Of a stretch of DNA of 64,000 nucleotides, positions 46,016-56,112 are shown piece by piece. Position numbers and translations under genes: made by a program. The notes beneath the pieces were generated by a model. The model saw only the letters and a program-made list of their open reading frames with translations. It had not been told where the DNA came from and did not search any database. The stretch is from Chryseobacterium taiwanense (GTDB lineage: Bacteria; Bacteroidota; Bacteroidia; Flavobacteriales; Weeksellaceae), in assembly GCF_000813825.1 (NCBI RefSeq), contig NZ_JWTA01000010.1:62001-126000 (forward strand), in the 5' to 3' direction. How positions within the stretch are numbered: position 1 is the first letter of the stretch; every line of letters begins with the position of its first letter.

Positions 46016-48082
46016 TTATTTCTTAATCACCTTGATAGATTGTTGAGTCCCATCTTTCATTTCTAAAACCAAAACATAAAGCCCAGAAGAAAGATATTGC
46101 AAGTTGATAGACGATTGAGGATTATTAATCGTTCTAATTAACTTCCCTGAAACATCCAGTACTTTAGCAGTTCTTACCAATTCCGATTTATTAATATTGA
46201 TAATTTCTGTAAACGGATTTGGATGAACTTTTACATTTTCTTTAGCCAAAGCTTCGGAAGTTCCTAAACAAGCTGCTGCATCTACTGTTGCCGTTACTTG
46301 CTGACGAGCAGATTCACATTTTGTATTGATTTTCCAATTATAGAAATAATAATAATAAGAAGCACTAGCCCCACTTGTATAGGCAGATGTAATTGAAATA
46401 ATATCAGATATAGTATAAGGATAAGTATATCCTGTTGTACTCTCCCTTACAAGATAAGTAAGACCTGTCTGACCAGTAACAACTAATCTATACCCTGTAC
46501 CTACTGACACAGGAAAATCTAAAGCAATGGTATTAAGAACTCCTGTAGACGATACGTTTACATTCACTGTTTTGCTTTGAAGAACAGTTCCTGCGGAATT
46601 TTTTAACGCTACGGTAACCGTTCCTGTTGAAGAACTTCCCATTGGATAAACATCAACGGTTTCAATAGTTGTATTAGCTAAAACATTGAATACTAACCCT
46701 ACATCACTCCAACCATTATTTCCCGTGGTAGACACCGGTACTTCCTTACCTACGTAAACTGTAGATGATGCTGAAGCTGTTGCCCAATAGTTTGTAGTTG
46801 CTGTTAATGCAGGTGTTGTAAAAGAAGTTCCTGTTCCTACCTGATTACCATTTGTAGCAGCATCATACCAAGTAACATTTAACCCCGCAGATGTAGAAGC
46901 CGTAAGTGCAGCAGTGTTTCCTGGGCAAATTGTTGCTCCCGTTGTAGAAGGTAAACTTAGAGGTTGGCAGAGTGTAGTCACAGCTACAGGACTAGCAATC
47001 CATGCACTATAATTACCTGAACCGCAGTTTGATCTAACCCAAACATAATAAGGAGTAAGTTGTGATAAAGAACCAATAGTCGCTGATGTCCCCGTAATAT
47101 TTGATTGTGTTGGAGGTGTACTACTTGTTGGCGCTATATTGGTGGCATTATAATATACATCATAATTACTTGGAGCCGGTGTAGGAGCTGTCCAGTTGAC
47201 TGTAATGGAATTTGTTGTAGATGAGCTTGTCGTTACCACCGGAGCAAAACAAGTAGGAGGAGTCCATGTATAAGTAAATCCTGCAGGCGGCATCCCAGAT
47301 GTAGCACCTGCCGTTGTACTCGTATATTGAGTACTTGCATTATCAGTTCCAGGAGTAGAACTCGTAAACGCTAATGTACTTGCATTTAAACGATTATTAT
47401 AATCAGAACTTGATGCACCACGAAGCCCAATTTGAACTGCTCCAGAAACATTAGTAGAACCTATAGCAAAAGCGCCACTATTGTATACCATATTAATAAC
47501 ATTACTTGTTTCTTTTAATCTAATTTGGAAAGAAAACGCATAAGCAGAAGTAGTAGAAGTACTATAAGCAGGTCTGAAATTCGTCCATTGAATAATCATT
47601 TCCCTATTAGGTGCTGTTCCTACAACCTCTGTTCTGATATCTCCGGTAATCCCGCCCAAACCGGCAAATGTATTCAAACTTTTACCAAATACAGAGACTG
47701 CACCGTTGTAAGCTTCTGTTGATGATATTGGAGTCGAATTAGAGGTTCCTGGTGCAGTTGTCCCAAAAGTAATATACCCATTAGAAGAAACCTTAATACT
47801 GGAGTAAACCGTACCATTATAATTAAAATTAAAAGGTAATGCTACATCATAGGGTGTTACCTGATACAAACTTGCTGCTGCTGAAGTTCCTGTTGCTGTT
47901 GCTAACACTGTTCCAGCAGTAACAGCCGTAAAAGTACTTGTAGACTGGGCAAAAGTATAAGCTTTAGCCTGAGCATCGATGGAAGCGTATGAACCTAGTA
48001 AAAATAAGGAGCAGAGCGCTGTTGTTTTCAAGTTCCTAGTTCTGGAATTCTTAAAAACTTTTAAATTGTAAAAATGTTTCAT
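46016..48082 (-). CDS. T9SS-sorted surface protein with fibronectin-III domain
   Basis: 688 residues, rich in Thr/Ser/Ala. Signal peptide ending YASIDAQ (about residue 38). An N-terminal jelly-roll-like module (FNFNYNGTVYSSIKVSSNGY, ITFGTTAPGT) is followed by one fibronectin type III domain (about 280-375; PVVTTSSSTTNSITVNWTAP, TPYYVWVRSNCGSGNYS), an Ig-like part (ATICPGNTAALTASTSAG) and a type A sorting domain (VHPNPFTEIININKSE, ending QQSIKVIKK). Likely exported by the type IX system and surface-anchored; an adhesion role is inference. Upstream gap shows no partner gene. Confidence 0.87.
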   Translation of the reverse strand: MKHFYNLKVFKNSRTRNLKTTALCSLFLLGSYASIDAQAKAYTFAQSTSTFTAVTAGTVLATATGTSAAASLYQVTPYDVALPFNFNYNGTVYSSIKVSSNGYITFGTTAPGTSNSTPISSTEAYNGAVSVFGKSLNTFAGLGGITGDIRTEVVGTAPNREMIIQWTNFRPAYSTSTTSAYAFSFQIRLKETSNVINMVYNSGAFAIGSTNVSGAVQIGLRGASSSDYNNRLNASTLAFTSSTPGTDNASTQYTSTTAGATSGMPPAGFTYTWTPPTCFAPVVTTSSSTTNSITVNWTAPTPAPSNYDVYYNATNIAPTSSTPPTQSNITGTSATIGSLSQLTPYYVWVRSNCGSGNYSAWIASPVAVTTLCQPLSLPSTTGATICPGNTAALTASTSAGLNVTWYDAATNGNQVGTGTSFTTPALTATTNYWATASASSTVYVGKEVPVSTTGNNGWSDVGLVFNVLANTTIETVDVYPMGSSSTGTVTVALKNSAGTVLQSKTVNVNVSSTGVLNTIALDFPVSVGTGYRLVVTGQTGLTYLVRESTTGYTYPYTISDIISITSAYTSGASASYYYYFYNWKINTKCESARQQVTATVDAAACLGTSEALAKENVKVHPNPFTEIININKSELVRTAKVLDVSGKLIRTINNPQSSINLQYLSSGLYVLVLEMKDGTQQSIKVIKK

Positions 48083-48213
48083 TGGAATTGGATTAAATTA
48101 AAAACTTTGACAATTTAACAAAAAAACCAACAAAACAATAAAAAAACAATTATTTATTTATACAAAAAAACAACAAATAGATATTTATTATGAAAAGTTC
48201 ACAATTAAAACGT

Positions 48214-48891
48214 TTAATCTTCACAAACTTTCCAAATCGCATCATTTTGCGGAACAGGAGCAATAATTTCTATTTCTTCTTTAGTGACAGGATGAATAAA
48301 TTCCAGCTTTCTGGCATGAAGATTAATCCCACCGTCAGGATTCGAACGGGGTGAACCGTATTTCAAATCCCCTTTAATAGGAACTCCGGTTTTCGATAAC
48401 TGGGCACGAATCTGATGATGCCTTCCTGTTTCCAGATCAACTTCCAATAGGAGATAATTGTCTAACGTTTTAATGACATGATAAGTAAGAATTGCTTCTT
48501 TTGCACCCTCTGTTGCCTTTGGGAAAACAATCGCCTTATTATTCTTCTCGTTTTTCTTTAAGTAATGAACCAGCCTTTGAGTTTTGGGAATCATTTCTTT
48601 CGCTACTACCGCCCAATACGTTTTCTTTATCTCACGATTTTTGACCATTTGAGTCAGGCGAGACAATGCTTTAGACGTTTTCGCATAAATTACCAACCCC
48701 GAAGTAGGTCTGTCGATACGATGAACCAAACCGAGGAAAACATTCCCCGGCTTGTCATCTCTTTTTTTTATAAAATTCTTGATGGATTCTAATAAGGATT
48801 CATCGCCGGTTTTATCACCTTGTACAAGTTGTCCGACTTTTTTATTGATAACCAAAAGATGGTTATCCTCATAAACAATCTGCTCCTCCAT
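48214..48891 (-). CDS. RluA-family pseudouridine synthase
   Basis: 225 residues. Catalytic aspartate in LVHRIDRPTSGLVIYAKTSK (HRIDRPTSG, family motif). ETGRHHQIRAQLSKTGVPI and DLKYGS complete the fold; the N-terminal S4 domain of RluD is absent, as in RluA/RluC short forms. It isomerises uridine in rRNA or tRNA; the target position is not readable. Begins 3 bp after the small membrane protein gene. Confidence 0.93.
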   Translation of the reverse strand: MEEQIVYEDNHLLVINKKVGQLVQGDKTGDESLLESIKNFIKKRDDKPGNVFLGLVHRIDRPTSGLVIYAKTSKALSRLTQMVKNREIKKTYWAVVAKEMIPKTQRLVHYLKKNEKNNKAIVFPKATEGAKEAILTYHVIKTLDNYLLLEVDLETGRHHQIRAQLSKTGVPIKGDLKYGSPRSNPDGGINLHARKLEFIHPVTKEEIEIIAPVPQNDAIWKVCED

Positions 48892-48894
48892 GAT

Positions 48895-49221
48895 TTACTG
48901 ACGATAAGTAGGCCTGTTTACGATAGAAAGAATAATTCCTCCTAAAAGGCCTATTGTTTTAATCGATTCCAATTTTGTTCCTAATGGAATGAATAAACCT
49001 CCAAGTACACAAATGGCAGCTGCAGCGTACATTGCATATACAAAATTCTTATTGCTCAATAAAGGTGCCTGAAGAAAAAAACTAATTCCTATTAAAACAT
49101 AGAATACTTTGCGTGAAAGTAAATTATTGATTTCCGGAGAAAAGAAATTAAACCACCCTGCCGCAAGACAAATCAGGGCAATAATCGATAAAATTCCTTG
49201 GGTAGACTGTTGGTTTCTCAT
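48895..49221 (-). CDS. Small four-helix membrane protein
   Basis: 108 residues with about four hydrophobic segments (ILSIIALICLAAGWF, VFYVLIGISFFLQA, YAMYAAAAICVLGGLF, TIGLLGGIILSIV). No recognised motif. Packed between panB and the pseudouridine synthase gene with 3-bp gaps on both sides, so it is part of that operon. Function unknown. Confidence 0.75.
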   Translation of the reverse strand: MRNQQSTQGILSIIALICLAAGWFNFFSPEINNLLSRKVFYVLIGISFFLQAPLLSNKNFVYAMYAAAAICVLGGLFIPLGTKLESIKTIGLLGGIILSIVNRPTYRQ

Positions 49222-49224
49222 TAA

Positions 49225-50040
49225 TTAATAGCTTTCGTTTTCATTTGGAAAATCTGCACTTTTCACATCTTTTACATATTGAGCAACCGCTCCGGTGATT
49301 TCTGTATAAAGATCTAAATATCTTCTTAAAAATTTCGGACTGAAACCTTTATTCATACCAACCATATCGTGATATACCAAAACCTGTCCGTCACAATGAG
49401 GACCTGCTCCAATTCCTATGGTCGGGATTGAAATCGCTTCTGTTACTTTTTTTGCTAAATCTGCCGGAATTTTTTCCAACACCACAGAAAAACATCCAAG
49501 TTCTTCTAGTAATTGAGCATCAGCAATTAATTTTTCAGCTTCAGCTTCTTCTTTAGCTCTTACCTTATACGTTCCGAATTTATAAATAGATTGCGGCGTT
49601 AATCCCAAATGTCCCATCACAGGAATTCCTGCATTGATAATTTTTTTAATTGACTTTGAGATTTCTTTCCCTCCTTCAATTTTCACAGCATGAGCACCTC
49701 CTTCCTTCATCATTCTCACCGCAGATTCAAGCGCCTTTTCAGGATTACTCTGATAAGTTCCGAAAGGCAAATCGGCAACTACCAAAGCTCTGTCGGTTCC
49801 TCTCACCACACTTTGAGAATGATAAATCATCTGATCTAAAGTAATCGGCAACGTAGTTTCAAAACCCGCCATTACATTAGCTGCAGAATCTCCAATCAAA
49901 ACAGCATCAATTCCTCCCGCATCCACCATTTTCGCAGTCGTAAAATCGTATGCTGTAAGCATGGTAATTTTTTCCTTGTCGAATTTCATTTTACGCAAGG
50001 TTTCAGTGGTAACTTTCTTAATCTCAGAATGAACAGACAT
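49225..50040 (-). CDS. panB: Ketopantoate hydroxymethyltransferase
   Basis: 271 residues; first step of pantothenate/CoA synthesis, converting 2-oxoisovalerate to ketopantoate. Signature [20 protein letters not shown], metal-binding [11 protein letters not shown] and [11 protein letters not shown], and [21 protein letters not shown] are complete. First gene of a three-gene operon. No panC or panD is in the window. Confidence 0.97.
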   Translation of the reverse strand: MSVHSEIKKVTTETLRKMKFDKEKITMLTAYDFTTAKMVDAGGIDAVLIGDSAANVMAGFETTLPITLDQMIYHSQSVVRGTDRALVVADLPFGTYQSNPEKALESAVRMMKEGGAHAVKIEGGKEISKSIKKIINAGIPVMGHLGLTPQSIYKFGTYKVRAKEEAEAEKLIADAQLLEELGCFSVVLEKIPADLAKKVTEAISIPTIGIGAGPHCDGQVLVYHDMVGMNKGFSPKFLRRYLDLYTEITGAVAQYVKDVKSADFPNENESY

Positions 50041-50066
50041 AATGTATCTATTTTTTAAAAGTTAAA

Positions 50067-50087
50067 AAGTCGGCCTTGAGCCGACTT
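50067..50087 (-). terminator. Terminator of crp/fnr-like gene
   Basis: AAGTCGGC-CTTGA-GCCGACTT, an 8-bp stem with a 5-nt loop, 18 bp after the stop at 50105 and before panB. Confidence 0.8.
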
Positions 50088-50104
50088 AAAGTTTTGTATG
50101 ATTT

Positions 50105-50818
50105 TTATAAAACTACGTGACCTAGTTTCATTAATTTGTCGTGGTTAAGAATCTTAATATTTCGACCGTCTACTTCGATGAGACTGTCTTGTTTAAATTC
50201 AGAAATCAGACGGATTGCACTTTCTGTAGCGGTTCCGATAATATTTGCAATTTCTTCTCTCGTTAAAGAAATCTTGATGAACCCTTCCGGATCTACTCCC
50301 AATTTCTGTTCAAGAAGCAATAAAATTTCAGCTAGTCTTTCTCTCACTGTTTTCTGTGCCAAGAAAGTGATGGTATTTGAAGATTCTCCTAATTCGTAGG
50401 AAATTTTCTGAAGCATTACAAACGAAAGCTGAGGGTCTACTTCCAAAAGGTGCATGAAAACCTCTGAAGGAAGGAAAATACACTCAACATCGGTCATCGC
50501 TTCTGCCTTTGCCTGAAAATTTTCTCCACAAAGCAATGCACGATATCCGATGATGTCGCCTTCTTTAATAAATCTTAAAATTTGGTCTTTTCCAAAAGCT
50601 CCCGATTTAGACAGTTTAGCGGCACCTTTTTCCAAAACATATACCCCTTTTGGGATTTCTCCGTCTTCGAAAATGATGTCGTGCTTTTGAAAACTCATTT
50701 TTTTCTTTACGCTAATGTATTTCTCAAAATCTGCATTAGAAAGTCTTTCTTTGAATGATTTATCATTAAAAACTCTGGCAAATCTTTCTTCAATAGCGAG
50801 CTGTTGTTCCTGCGGCAT
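50105..50818 (-). CDS. Crp/Fnr-family transcription regulator
   Basis: 237 residues from ATG 50818; the longer open frame upstream to 50956 overlaps the divergent ccoI gene and is rejected. Cyclic-nucleotide-binding-like sensor domain (residues 30-150; KHDIIFEDGEIPKGVYVLEK, KEGDIIGYRALLCGENF) and a Crp-type helix-turn-helix (LTREEIANIIGTATESAIRL). The N-terminal Cys cluster that holds [4Fe-4S] in Fnr is absent. Divergent position, 84 bp from the cbb3 oxidase cluster, suggests it controls that cluster, like FixK/ANR in other bacteria (inference). Confidence 0.9.
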   Translation of the reverse strand: MPQEQQLAIEERFARVFNDKSFKERLSNADFEKYISVKKKMSFQKHDIIFEDGEIPKGVYVLEKGAAKLSKSGAFGKDQILRFIKEGDIIGYRALLCGENFQAKAEAMTDVECIFLPSEVFMHLLEVDPQLSFVMLQKISYELGESSNTITFLAQKTVRERLAEILLLLEQKLGVDPEGFIKISLTREEIANIIGTATESAIRLISEFKQDSLIEVDGRNIKILNHDKLMKLGHVVL

Positions 50819-50902
50819 CTTAATATGACATTTATCACAAAAATAGAACTTTTTAACTCGATAAACAAAAAAAATTGTTATAATTTTGTGCTTCAATAAT
50901 TT

Positions 50903-53287
50903 ATGGAGGTGAGCGAGAACTGTTTTCATTGTGGTCAAGGGATAGAAAAGGAACAAATTCTATTTGACGAAAAAGTTTTTTGTTGCAACGGCTGCAAGTC
51001 TGTTTACGAAATTCTGAATACGAATAATTTAAGTAATTTTTACGAGCTCAATAAAAGAGCCGGAATTCGCCCTAGTGATGAAAGCTCTACCCAGTTTGAT
51101 TATTTAGACACTCCTGAAATTTTTGAAAAGGTTACAGATTTCTCAGAAGGAGGAACCAGTTTGGTTACTTTTAAAATCCCTGTAATCCACTGTTCATCAT
51201 GCATCTGGCTTTTAGAAAGCCTTCATACTTTAAATAAAAACATTAAATATTCTCAGGTCAACTTTACAAGAAAGACCTTACAGATCTCATTCAATCATAA
51301 CGAATTAAAATTAAGTGAATTAGCTAATTTTTTAACCAATTTAGGATACAAACCCGTCATCAACCTTGAAACTGCCGACAAAAACGTAGATCATCTTGAC
51401 AAATCTCTACTGGTAAAATTTGCCATTGCTGCTTTTGCCTTTGGAAACGGAATGTTTCTAGCCTTCCCGGAATATGTAGGTGGAGAAGATTACTGGATGG
51501 ATCATTACAAAGGACTATTCAGAACATTAATGTGCCTTTTAGCCGTTCCCGTTGTATTTTATTCAGCTTCTGATTATTATAAATCTGCATGGTACGGTTT
51601 AAAAAATAAAATCGTCAACATCGATGTTCCTATCGTTTTGGGAATCATTGTTCTTTTCGGACGAAGTGTTTACGAGATCGTAACAGATTACGGACCAGGA
51701 TATTTTGACACTTTATGTGGACTTTTATTCTTCATGCTTTTAGGTAAAATTTTTCAAAAAAGAACGTATAACGCCCTTTCTTACGACAGAGATTACAAAT
51801 CTTTCTATCCAATTGCCGTAACCAAGGTTGATTTTGATGGAAAGCAAGACAATATCCTGCTTTCCGAGATAAAAATTGGAGACAGAATTTTGGTTAGAAA
51901 CCAGGAAATCATTCCTGTTGATGCCATCCTGATCAATGGTGAAGGGAATATTGACAACAGTTTCATCACAGGAGAAAGCGCTACAATTAACAAACAGCCG
52001 GGAGATAAAATTTTTGCAGGAGGAAAACAGATTGGTTCTTCTCTGGAACTGGAAGTTATAAAAGATGTTGACCAAAGTTACCTGACTCAGCTTTGGAATA
52101 AGGAAGCCTTTAAAAAACACGAGACTGGTCTTGACACACTGACCAACAACATCAGTAAATACTTCACATTCATTATTTTAGGCATTGCTTTAGTTGCGGG
52201 AATCTACTGGGCTACAGTAGATTTAGAAAAAATGTTTCAGGTCATTTCTGCGATTTTGATTATTGCTTGTCCTTGTGCGCTCGCTCTGTCTGCTCCGTTC
52301 ACTTTCGGACACATTATGAGGATTTTAGGTCGAAATAAGTTTTATGTAAAAGACACTTTAACGATCGAGAAAATTGCAAAACTAGACACGATTGTTTTTG
52401 ACAAAACAGGAACTATTACTCACAGAAAAAAATCGAGTATCAAGTATGAAGGTTCCGAGATCAAAGATTTTGATTTACAAAACATTAAAACGTTATTAAA
52501 AAACTCTAATCACCCGCTTTCAAAATCATTATACGAATTCATTGACATCAGTGATGACTATTTCCCTGTTGAGCATTTCGTCGAAATTTCTGGAAAAGGA
52601 TATGAAGCCAACGTGAGAGGAAATATCTACAAAATTGGTTCTGCAAAATACAACAATCAGGAATCTAAAAATTTAGAAACCGCTGTTTATATCAGCAAAA
52701 ACAATGAGTTTTTAGGGAAATTCATCTTCAAAAATGAATACCGCCCAAGTCTTAGCAATCTATTCAAAAAGCTTACAGACTACAAAATTTTCATTTTAAG
52801 CGGCGATAATTCCTCTGAGGAAAACCAATTAAAAGAACTGATTCCTAACTGCCAAGGAATGGCATTCAACCAAAACCCTGAAGACAAACTGAATTATATC
52901 CAAAACCTTCAGAACCAGAATATGAAAGTGGCTATGTTGGGAGACGGACTAAATGATGCAGGAGCTTTAAAACAAAGCAATGTCGGAATTGCCATTGCTG
53001 ATGATTCCAATAGCTTTACTCCTTCTTCTGACGTCATCATGAATGGAGAAAAAGTAGTTACTTTAGATAAATATCTGAATGTATGCAAAGGCTCGATCAC
53101 GATTGTAAAAATGACATTTATAATTAGTTTCCTTTACAATGTTATTGGTTTAAGCTACGCAGTTACAGGACATATGCACCCTCTTTTCGCAGCATTAATT
53201 ATGCCAGCAAGTTCTATCACGGTCGTTTCATTCACCACACTTTCGACTTGGATCTTGGGAAGAAAGCATTTCAAAAAACAGGCTTAA
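50903..53287 (+). CDS. ccoI: Copper P1B-type ATPase for cbb3 assembly (CcoI/FixI)
   Basis: 794 residues. N-terminal Cys-rich module (CFHCGQGIEKEQ, CCNGCKSVYE), then a heavy-metal-binding domain with HCSSC (Cys97/Cys100), membrane CPC motif at 456-458 (IIACPCALALSAP), phosphorylated Asp500 in DKTGTIT, and hinge GDGLNDAGAL. The N-terminal zinc-ribbon-like module is typical of FixI-type pumps, which export copper for insertion into cbb3 oxidase, rather than of CopA detoxification pumps. First gene of the cco cluster. Confidence 0.94.
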   Translation: MEVSENCFHCGQGIEKEQILFDEKVFCCNGCKSVYEILNTNNLSNFYELNKRAGIRPSDESSTQFDYLDTPEIFEKVTDFSEGGTSLVTFKIPVIHCSSCIWLLESLHTLNKNIKYSQVNFTRKTLQISFNHNELKLSELANFLTNLGYKPVINLETADKNVDHLDKSLLVKFAIAAFAFGNGMFLAFPEYVGGEDYWMDHYKGLFRTLMCLLAVPVVFYSASDYYKSAWYGLKNKIVNIDVPIVLGIIVLFGRSVYEIVTDYGPGYFDTLCGLLFFMLLGKIFQKRTYNALSYDRDYKSFYPIAVTKVDFDGKQDNILLSEIKIGDRILVRNQEIIPVDAILINGEGNIDNSFITGESATINKQPGDKIFAGGKQIGSSLELEVIKDVDQSYLTQLWNKEAFKKHETGLDTLTNNISKYFTFIILGIALVAGIYWATVDLEKMFQVISAILIIACPCALALSAPFTFGHIMRILGRNKFYVKDTLTIEKIAKLDTIVFDKTGTITHRKKSSIKYEGSEIKDFDLQNIKTLLKNSNHPLSKSLYEFIDISDDYFPVEHFVEISGKGYEANVRGNIYKIGSAKYNNQESKNLETAVYISKNNEFLGKFIFKNEYRPSLSNLFKKLTDYKIFILSGDNSSEENQLKELIPNCQGMAFNQNPEDKLNYIQNLQNQNMKVAMLGDGLNDAGALKQSNVGIAIADDSNSFTPSSDVIMNGEKVVTLDKYLNVCKGSITIVKMTFIISFLYNVIGLSYAVTGHMHPLFAALIMPASSITVVSFTTLSTWILGRKHFKKQA

Positions 53288-53396
53288 AAGCCCTTATTTA
53301 GACTGATTTTAAATTAGCCAAAACCCGTATTTCGTGATGAATGTCATTATTTTTCACTAAATTTGAACCCCGAAAATAGGTTAATTTTGTTGTCAA

Positions 53397-53594
53397 ATGG
53401 ATATTCTATATTTAATGATCCTATGCAGTGTTTCTTTAGCTGCGATTTTCTTGGTCGTATTTATAGTGTATGCCAAAAAAGGACAGTTTGAAGATGATGA
53501 ATCTCCTGCTGTCAGAATTCTTTTTGATGATGAGATCAAAAAAGAATACGAAATTGGCAACAAAGAAACAGACGAAAAAGAAATAGGAAAATAA
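53397..53594 (+). CDS. ccoS: cbb3 oxidase maturation protein CcoS
   Basis: 65 residues with one N-terminal membrane helix (YLMILCSVSLAAIFLVVFIV) followed by YAKKGQFEDDESPAVRILFD, the CcoS signature. It is required for cofactor insertion into cbb3 oxidase. Located 110 bp after ccoI and 30 bp before ccoNO. Confidence 0.93.
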   Translation: MDILYLMILCSVSLAAIFLVVFIVYAKKGQFEDDESPAVRILFDDEIKKEYEIGNKETDEKEIGK

Positions 53595-53624
53595 TAAAAT
53601 TGAAGAAAAAAGTGAATAGTTGAT

Positions 53625-55886
53625 ATGGAGACACAAAAGTTTAGTTATGACAATAGCATTGTCCGTGCATTCCTCTACGCGACCATAGTATTTGGTCTTA
53701 TTGGATTCACGTTCGGGCTTACGGCAGCATTAATGCTTTTCTACCCTGAACTTCCCGAATTTTTATTCGGAACTGATGATACAACGATTAAAAGTTTAGC
53801 ATCGGGGAATATTCAAGGGTTAATAAACACTCATGGTGCGTTCGGATTTGGTAGAATCAGAATGTTGCACACAAACACAGTAATCTTTGCATTCGTATGT
53901 AATATCGTTTACACAGGTATTTATTACTCATTACAGAGATTATTAAAAACAAGAATGTACAGCGATACTTTATCTTGGTTACATTTCTGGACTTGGCAGT
54001 TTATGATCGTTGCTACGTTCGTTACATTCTTTATGGGTATTAATACTTCTAAAGAATATGCAGAACACGAATGGCCAATCGATATTTTAATTGCGTTCTC
54101 TTGGATTATTTTCGGAGCAAACATGTTCTTAACTATTGCAAAAAGAAGAGTAAGACACTTATATGTAGCTATTTGGTTCTACATCGGTACTTGGATTGCA
54201 GTAGCTATGCTTCATATCTTCAATAACCTAGAAGTTCCATTATCTTTCACAGGATGGAAATCATATTCAGCTTATGCAGGGGTAAAAGATGCTATCGTAC
54301 AGTGGTGGTATGGTCACAATGCAGTAGCATTCGTATTAACGACTCCGGTTTTAGGTTTGATGTATTATTTCTTACCAAAAGCTGCAGACAGACCGGTTTT
54401 CTCTTATAAACTGTCTATCATTCACTTCTGGTCATTAATTTTCGTATATATTTGGGCTGGTCCTCACCACCTTCAGTATACAGCACTTCCGGCTTGGGCT
54501 CAGGCAGTGGGAACAGGTTTCTCAATCATGCTTATTGCACCATCTTGGGGAGGAATGCTAAACGGTCTTCTTACCTTAAGAGGAGCTTGGGATAAAGTAA
54601 GAGAAAATCCTATTTTGAAGTTCTTCGTAGTAGCTGTTACTTGTTATGGTATGGCAACATTCGAAGGTCCGCTTTTGGCAACTAAAAATATTAATAAAAT
54701 TGGTCACTTCACAGACTGGGTTATTGGTCACGTACACTTAGGAGCTCTTGGATGGAATGGTTTCATGGCATTCGGAGTTATCTACTACTTGGTTCCAATC
54801 ATGTGGAGAACAAAAATTTGGTCTGTAAAATTAGCTAACTGGCATTTCTGGTTAGGGACATTAGGAATTATTTTCTATGCAGTACCAATGTATATTTCAG
54901 GATTTACTCAAGGGTTAATGTGGAAACAGTTCAACCCAGACGGAACTTTATTGTGGAAAAACTGGTTAGATACCGTAACTGCAATTATTCCTTACTTTAA
55001 AATGAGATTCTTAGGAGGAGCATTCTATATTTCAGGAGCTATCCTAATGATTATAAACGTTGTTGCAACTGTAAGAAAAGGATCATTCCAGAAAGAAGTT
55101 CCTGCAGAAGCACCAGCTTTGGCAAACATCAGCAAAAACAGAAAAGAAGGAGAAGGAACTCACCTTTGGTTAGAAAGAACACCAGTATTATTAGGTATTC
55201 TATCTTTCTTCACAATTTCAATTGGTAGTTCAGTAGAGATTATCCCTACTCTATCTCTTAAGAAAAGTGTACCTACCATTTCTGCAGTGAAGCCTTATTC
55301 ACCACTAGAATTAGAAGGTAGAGATATTTATATCAGAGAAGGATGTAACGCTTGTCACTCTCAGATGGTAAGACCATTTAGAGATGAGATTACGAGATTC
55401 AACGGTAAAAACGGACAGTACTCAAAAGCAGGAGAGTTTGTATATGACAGGCCGTTCCTTTGGGGATCAAAAAGAACAGGACCGGATTTGCATAGAGAAG
55501 GAGGGAAAAACCCAAGTTCTTGGCACTACAAGCACATGTATAACCCAAGATCTACATCTGCAGGTTCTATCATGCCTCGTTACCCTTGGTTAATTGCTAC
55601 AGACTTAGACAGATCTAAAATGGTAGCTAAACTGCAGTTGATGAAAGGAGCATTTGATGTACCATATACTAAAGCTCAGATTGATTCTGCAAACTCTTGG
55701 GCAGATAACCAAGCTAAGAAAATTGTAAAAGATATCTTCTCTGAAGCAAATGACTTGAAACAGGAATATGCAAAGAGACCTGATGTAAAATTGGAGAAAA
55801 AAGAAGTTGTAGCTCTTATCTCTTATTTACAAAGATTAGGTACAGATATTAAAACAACTGAAATTAAAACAGCAAGTAATAACTAA
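53625..55886 (+). CDS. ccoNO: cbb3 cytochrome oxidase subunits I and II, fused CcoN-CcoO
   Basis: 753 residues. Residues 1 to about 490 are CcoN: about 12-14 membrane helices with haem/copper histidines in RMLHTNTVIFAFVCN, QWWYGHNAVAF, GPHHLQYTALP and VIGHVHLGALGWNG. After a linker and an anchor (VLLGILSFFTISIGSSVEI), residues about 555-753 are CcoO with one haem c site (C574-N-A-C577-H578; EGCNACHSQMVRPFRDE). Fusion of the two subunits is, as I recall, normal in Bacteroidota. Reduces oxygen with high affinity and pumps protons. Confidence 0.96.
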   Translation: METQKFSYDNSIVRAFLYATIVFGLIGFTFGLTAALMLFYPELPEFLFGTDDTTIKSLASGNIQGLINTHGAFGFGRIRMLHTNTVIFAFVCNIVYTGIYYSLQRLLKTRMYSDTLSWLHFWTWQFMIVATFVTFFMGINTSKEYAEHEWPIDILIAFSWIIFGANMFLTIAKRRVRHLYVAIWFYIGTWIAVAMLHIFNNLEVPLSFTGWKSYSAYAGVKDAIVQWWYGHNAVAFVLTTPVLGLMYYFLPKAADRPVFSYKLSIIHFWSLIFVYIWAGPHHLQYTALPAWAQAVGTGFSIMLIAPSWGGMLNGLLTLRGAWDKVRENPILKFFVVAVTCYGMATFEGPLLATKNINKIGHFTDWVIGHVHLGALGWNGFMAFGVIYYLVPIMWRTKIWSVKLANWHFWLGTLGIIFYAVPMYISGFTQGLMWKQFNPDGTLLWKNWLDTVTAIIPYFKMRFLGGAFYISGAILMIINVVATVRKGSFQKEVPAEAPALANISKNRKEGEGTHLWLERTPVLLGILSFFTISIGSSVEIIPTLSLKKSVPTISAVKPYSPLELEGRDIYIREGCNACHSQMVRPFRDEITRFNGKNGQYSKAGEFVYDRPFLWGSKRTGPDLHREGGKNPSSWHYKHMYNPRSTSAGSIMPRYPWLIATDLDRSKMVAKLQLMKGAFDVPYTKAQIDSANSWADNQAKKIVKDIFSEANDLKQEYAKRPDVKLEKKEVVALISYLQRLGTDIKTTEIKTASNN

Positions 55887-55904
55887 TAAAACGTTAAAAA
55901 GTCT

Positions 55905-56102
55905 ATGATTCCTCAGAACTTTAAAGATATATTATCCAATACAGAAAATGCTGGTTTTTACCAGACACTGGCTCTGATTTTCTTTATCCTGTTCTTCGTA
56001 GCTTTGATAATATATGTTTTTAGCAGACCTAAAAAATATTACAAAGAAGAAGAAGAGGCGCCTCTGCAGGATGATGAAGATGATTTTAATTTAAAAAATT
56101 AA
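55905..56102 (+). CDS. ccoQ: cbb3 oxidase small subunit CcoQ-like
   Basis: 65 residues: one membrane helix (LALIFFILFFVALIIYVFS) then RPKKYYKEEEEAPLQDDEDD, the standard CcoQ/CcoS-like small subunit that stabilises the complex. Sits 18 bp after ccoNO and 10 bp before ccoP. Confidence 0.9.
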   Translation: MIPQNFKDILSNTENAGFYQTLALIFFILFFVALIIYVFSRPKKYYKEEEEAPLQDDEDDFNLKN

Positions 56103-56112
56103 ACTATTTATT

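Noticed and set aside
50819..50902. Fnr/Crp box or complete promoter between the regulator and ccoI
   Set aside because: TAATTTTG at 50881-50888 fits a -7 element, but there is no TTG at -33 and no convincing Crp/Fnr palindrome.
50819..50956. 46-residue N-terminal extension of the Crp/Fnr regulator containing a CDKC motif
   Set aside because: It overlaps the divergent ccoI gene and its promoter region; the family alignment begins at MPQEQQL, so the Cys residues are not a real Fe-S site.
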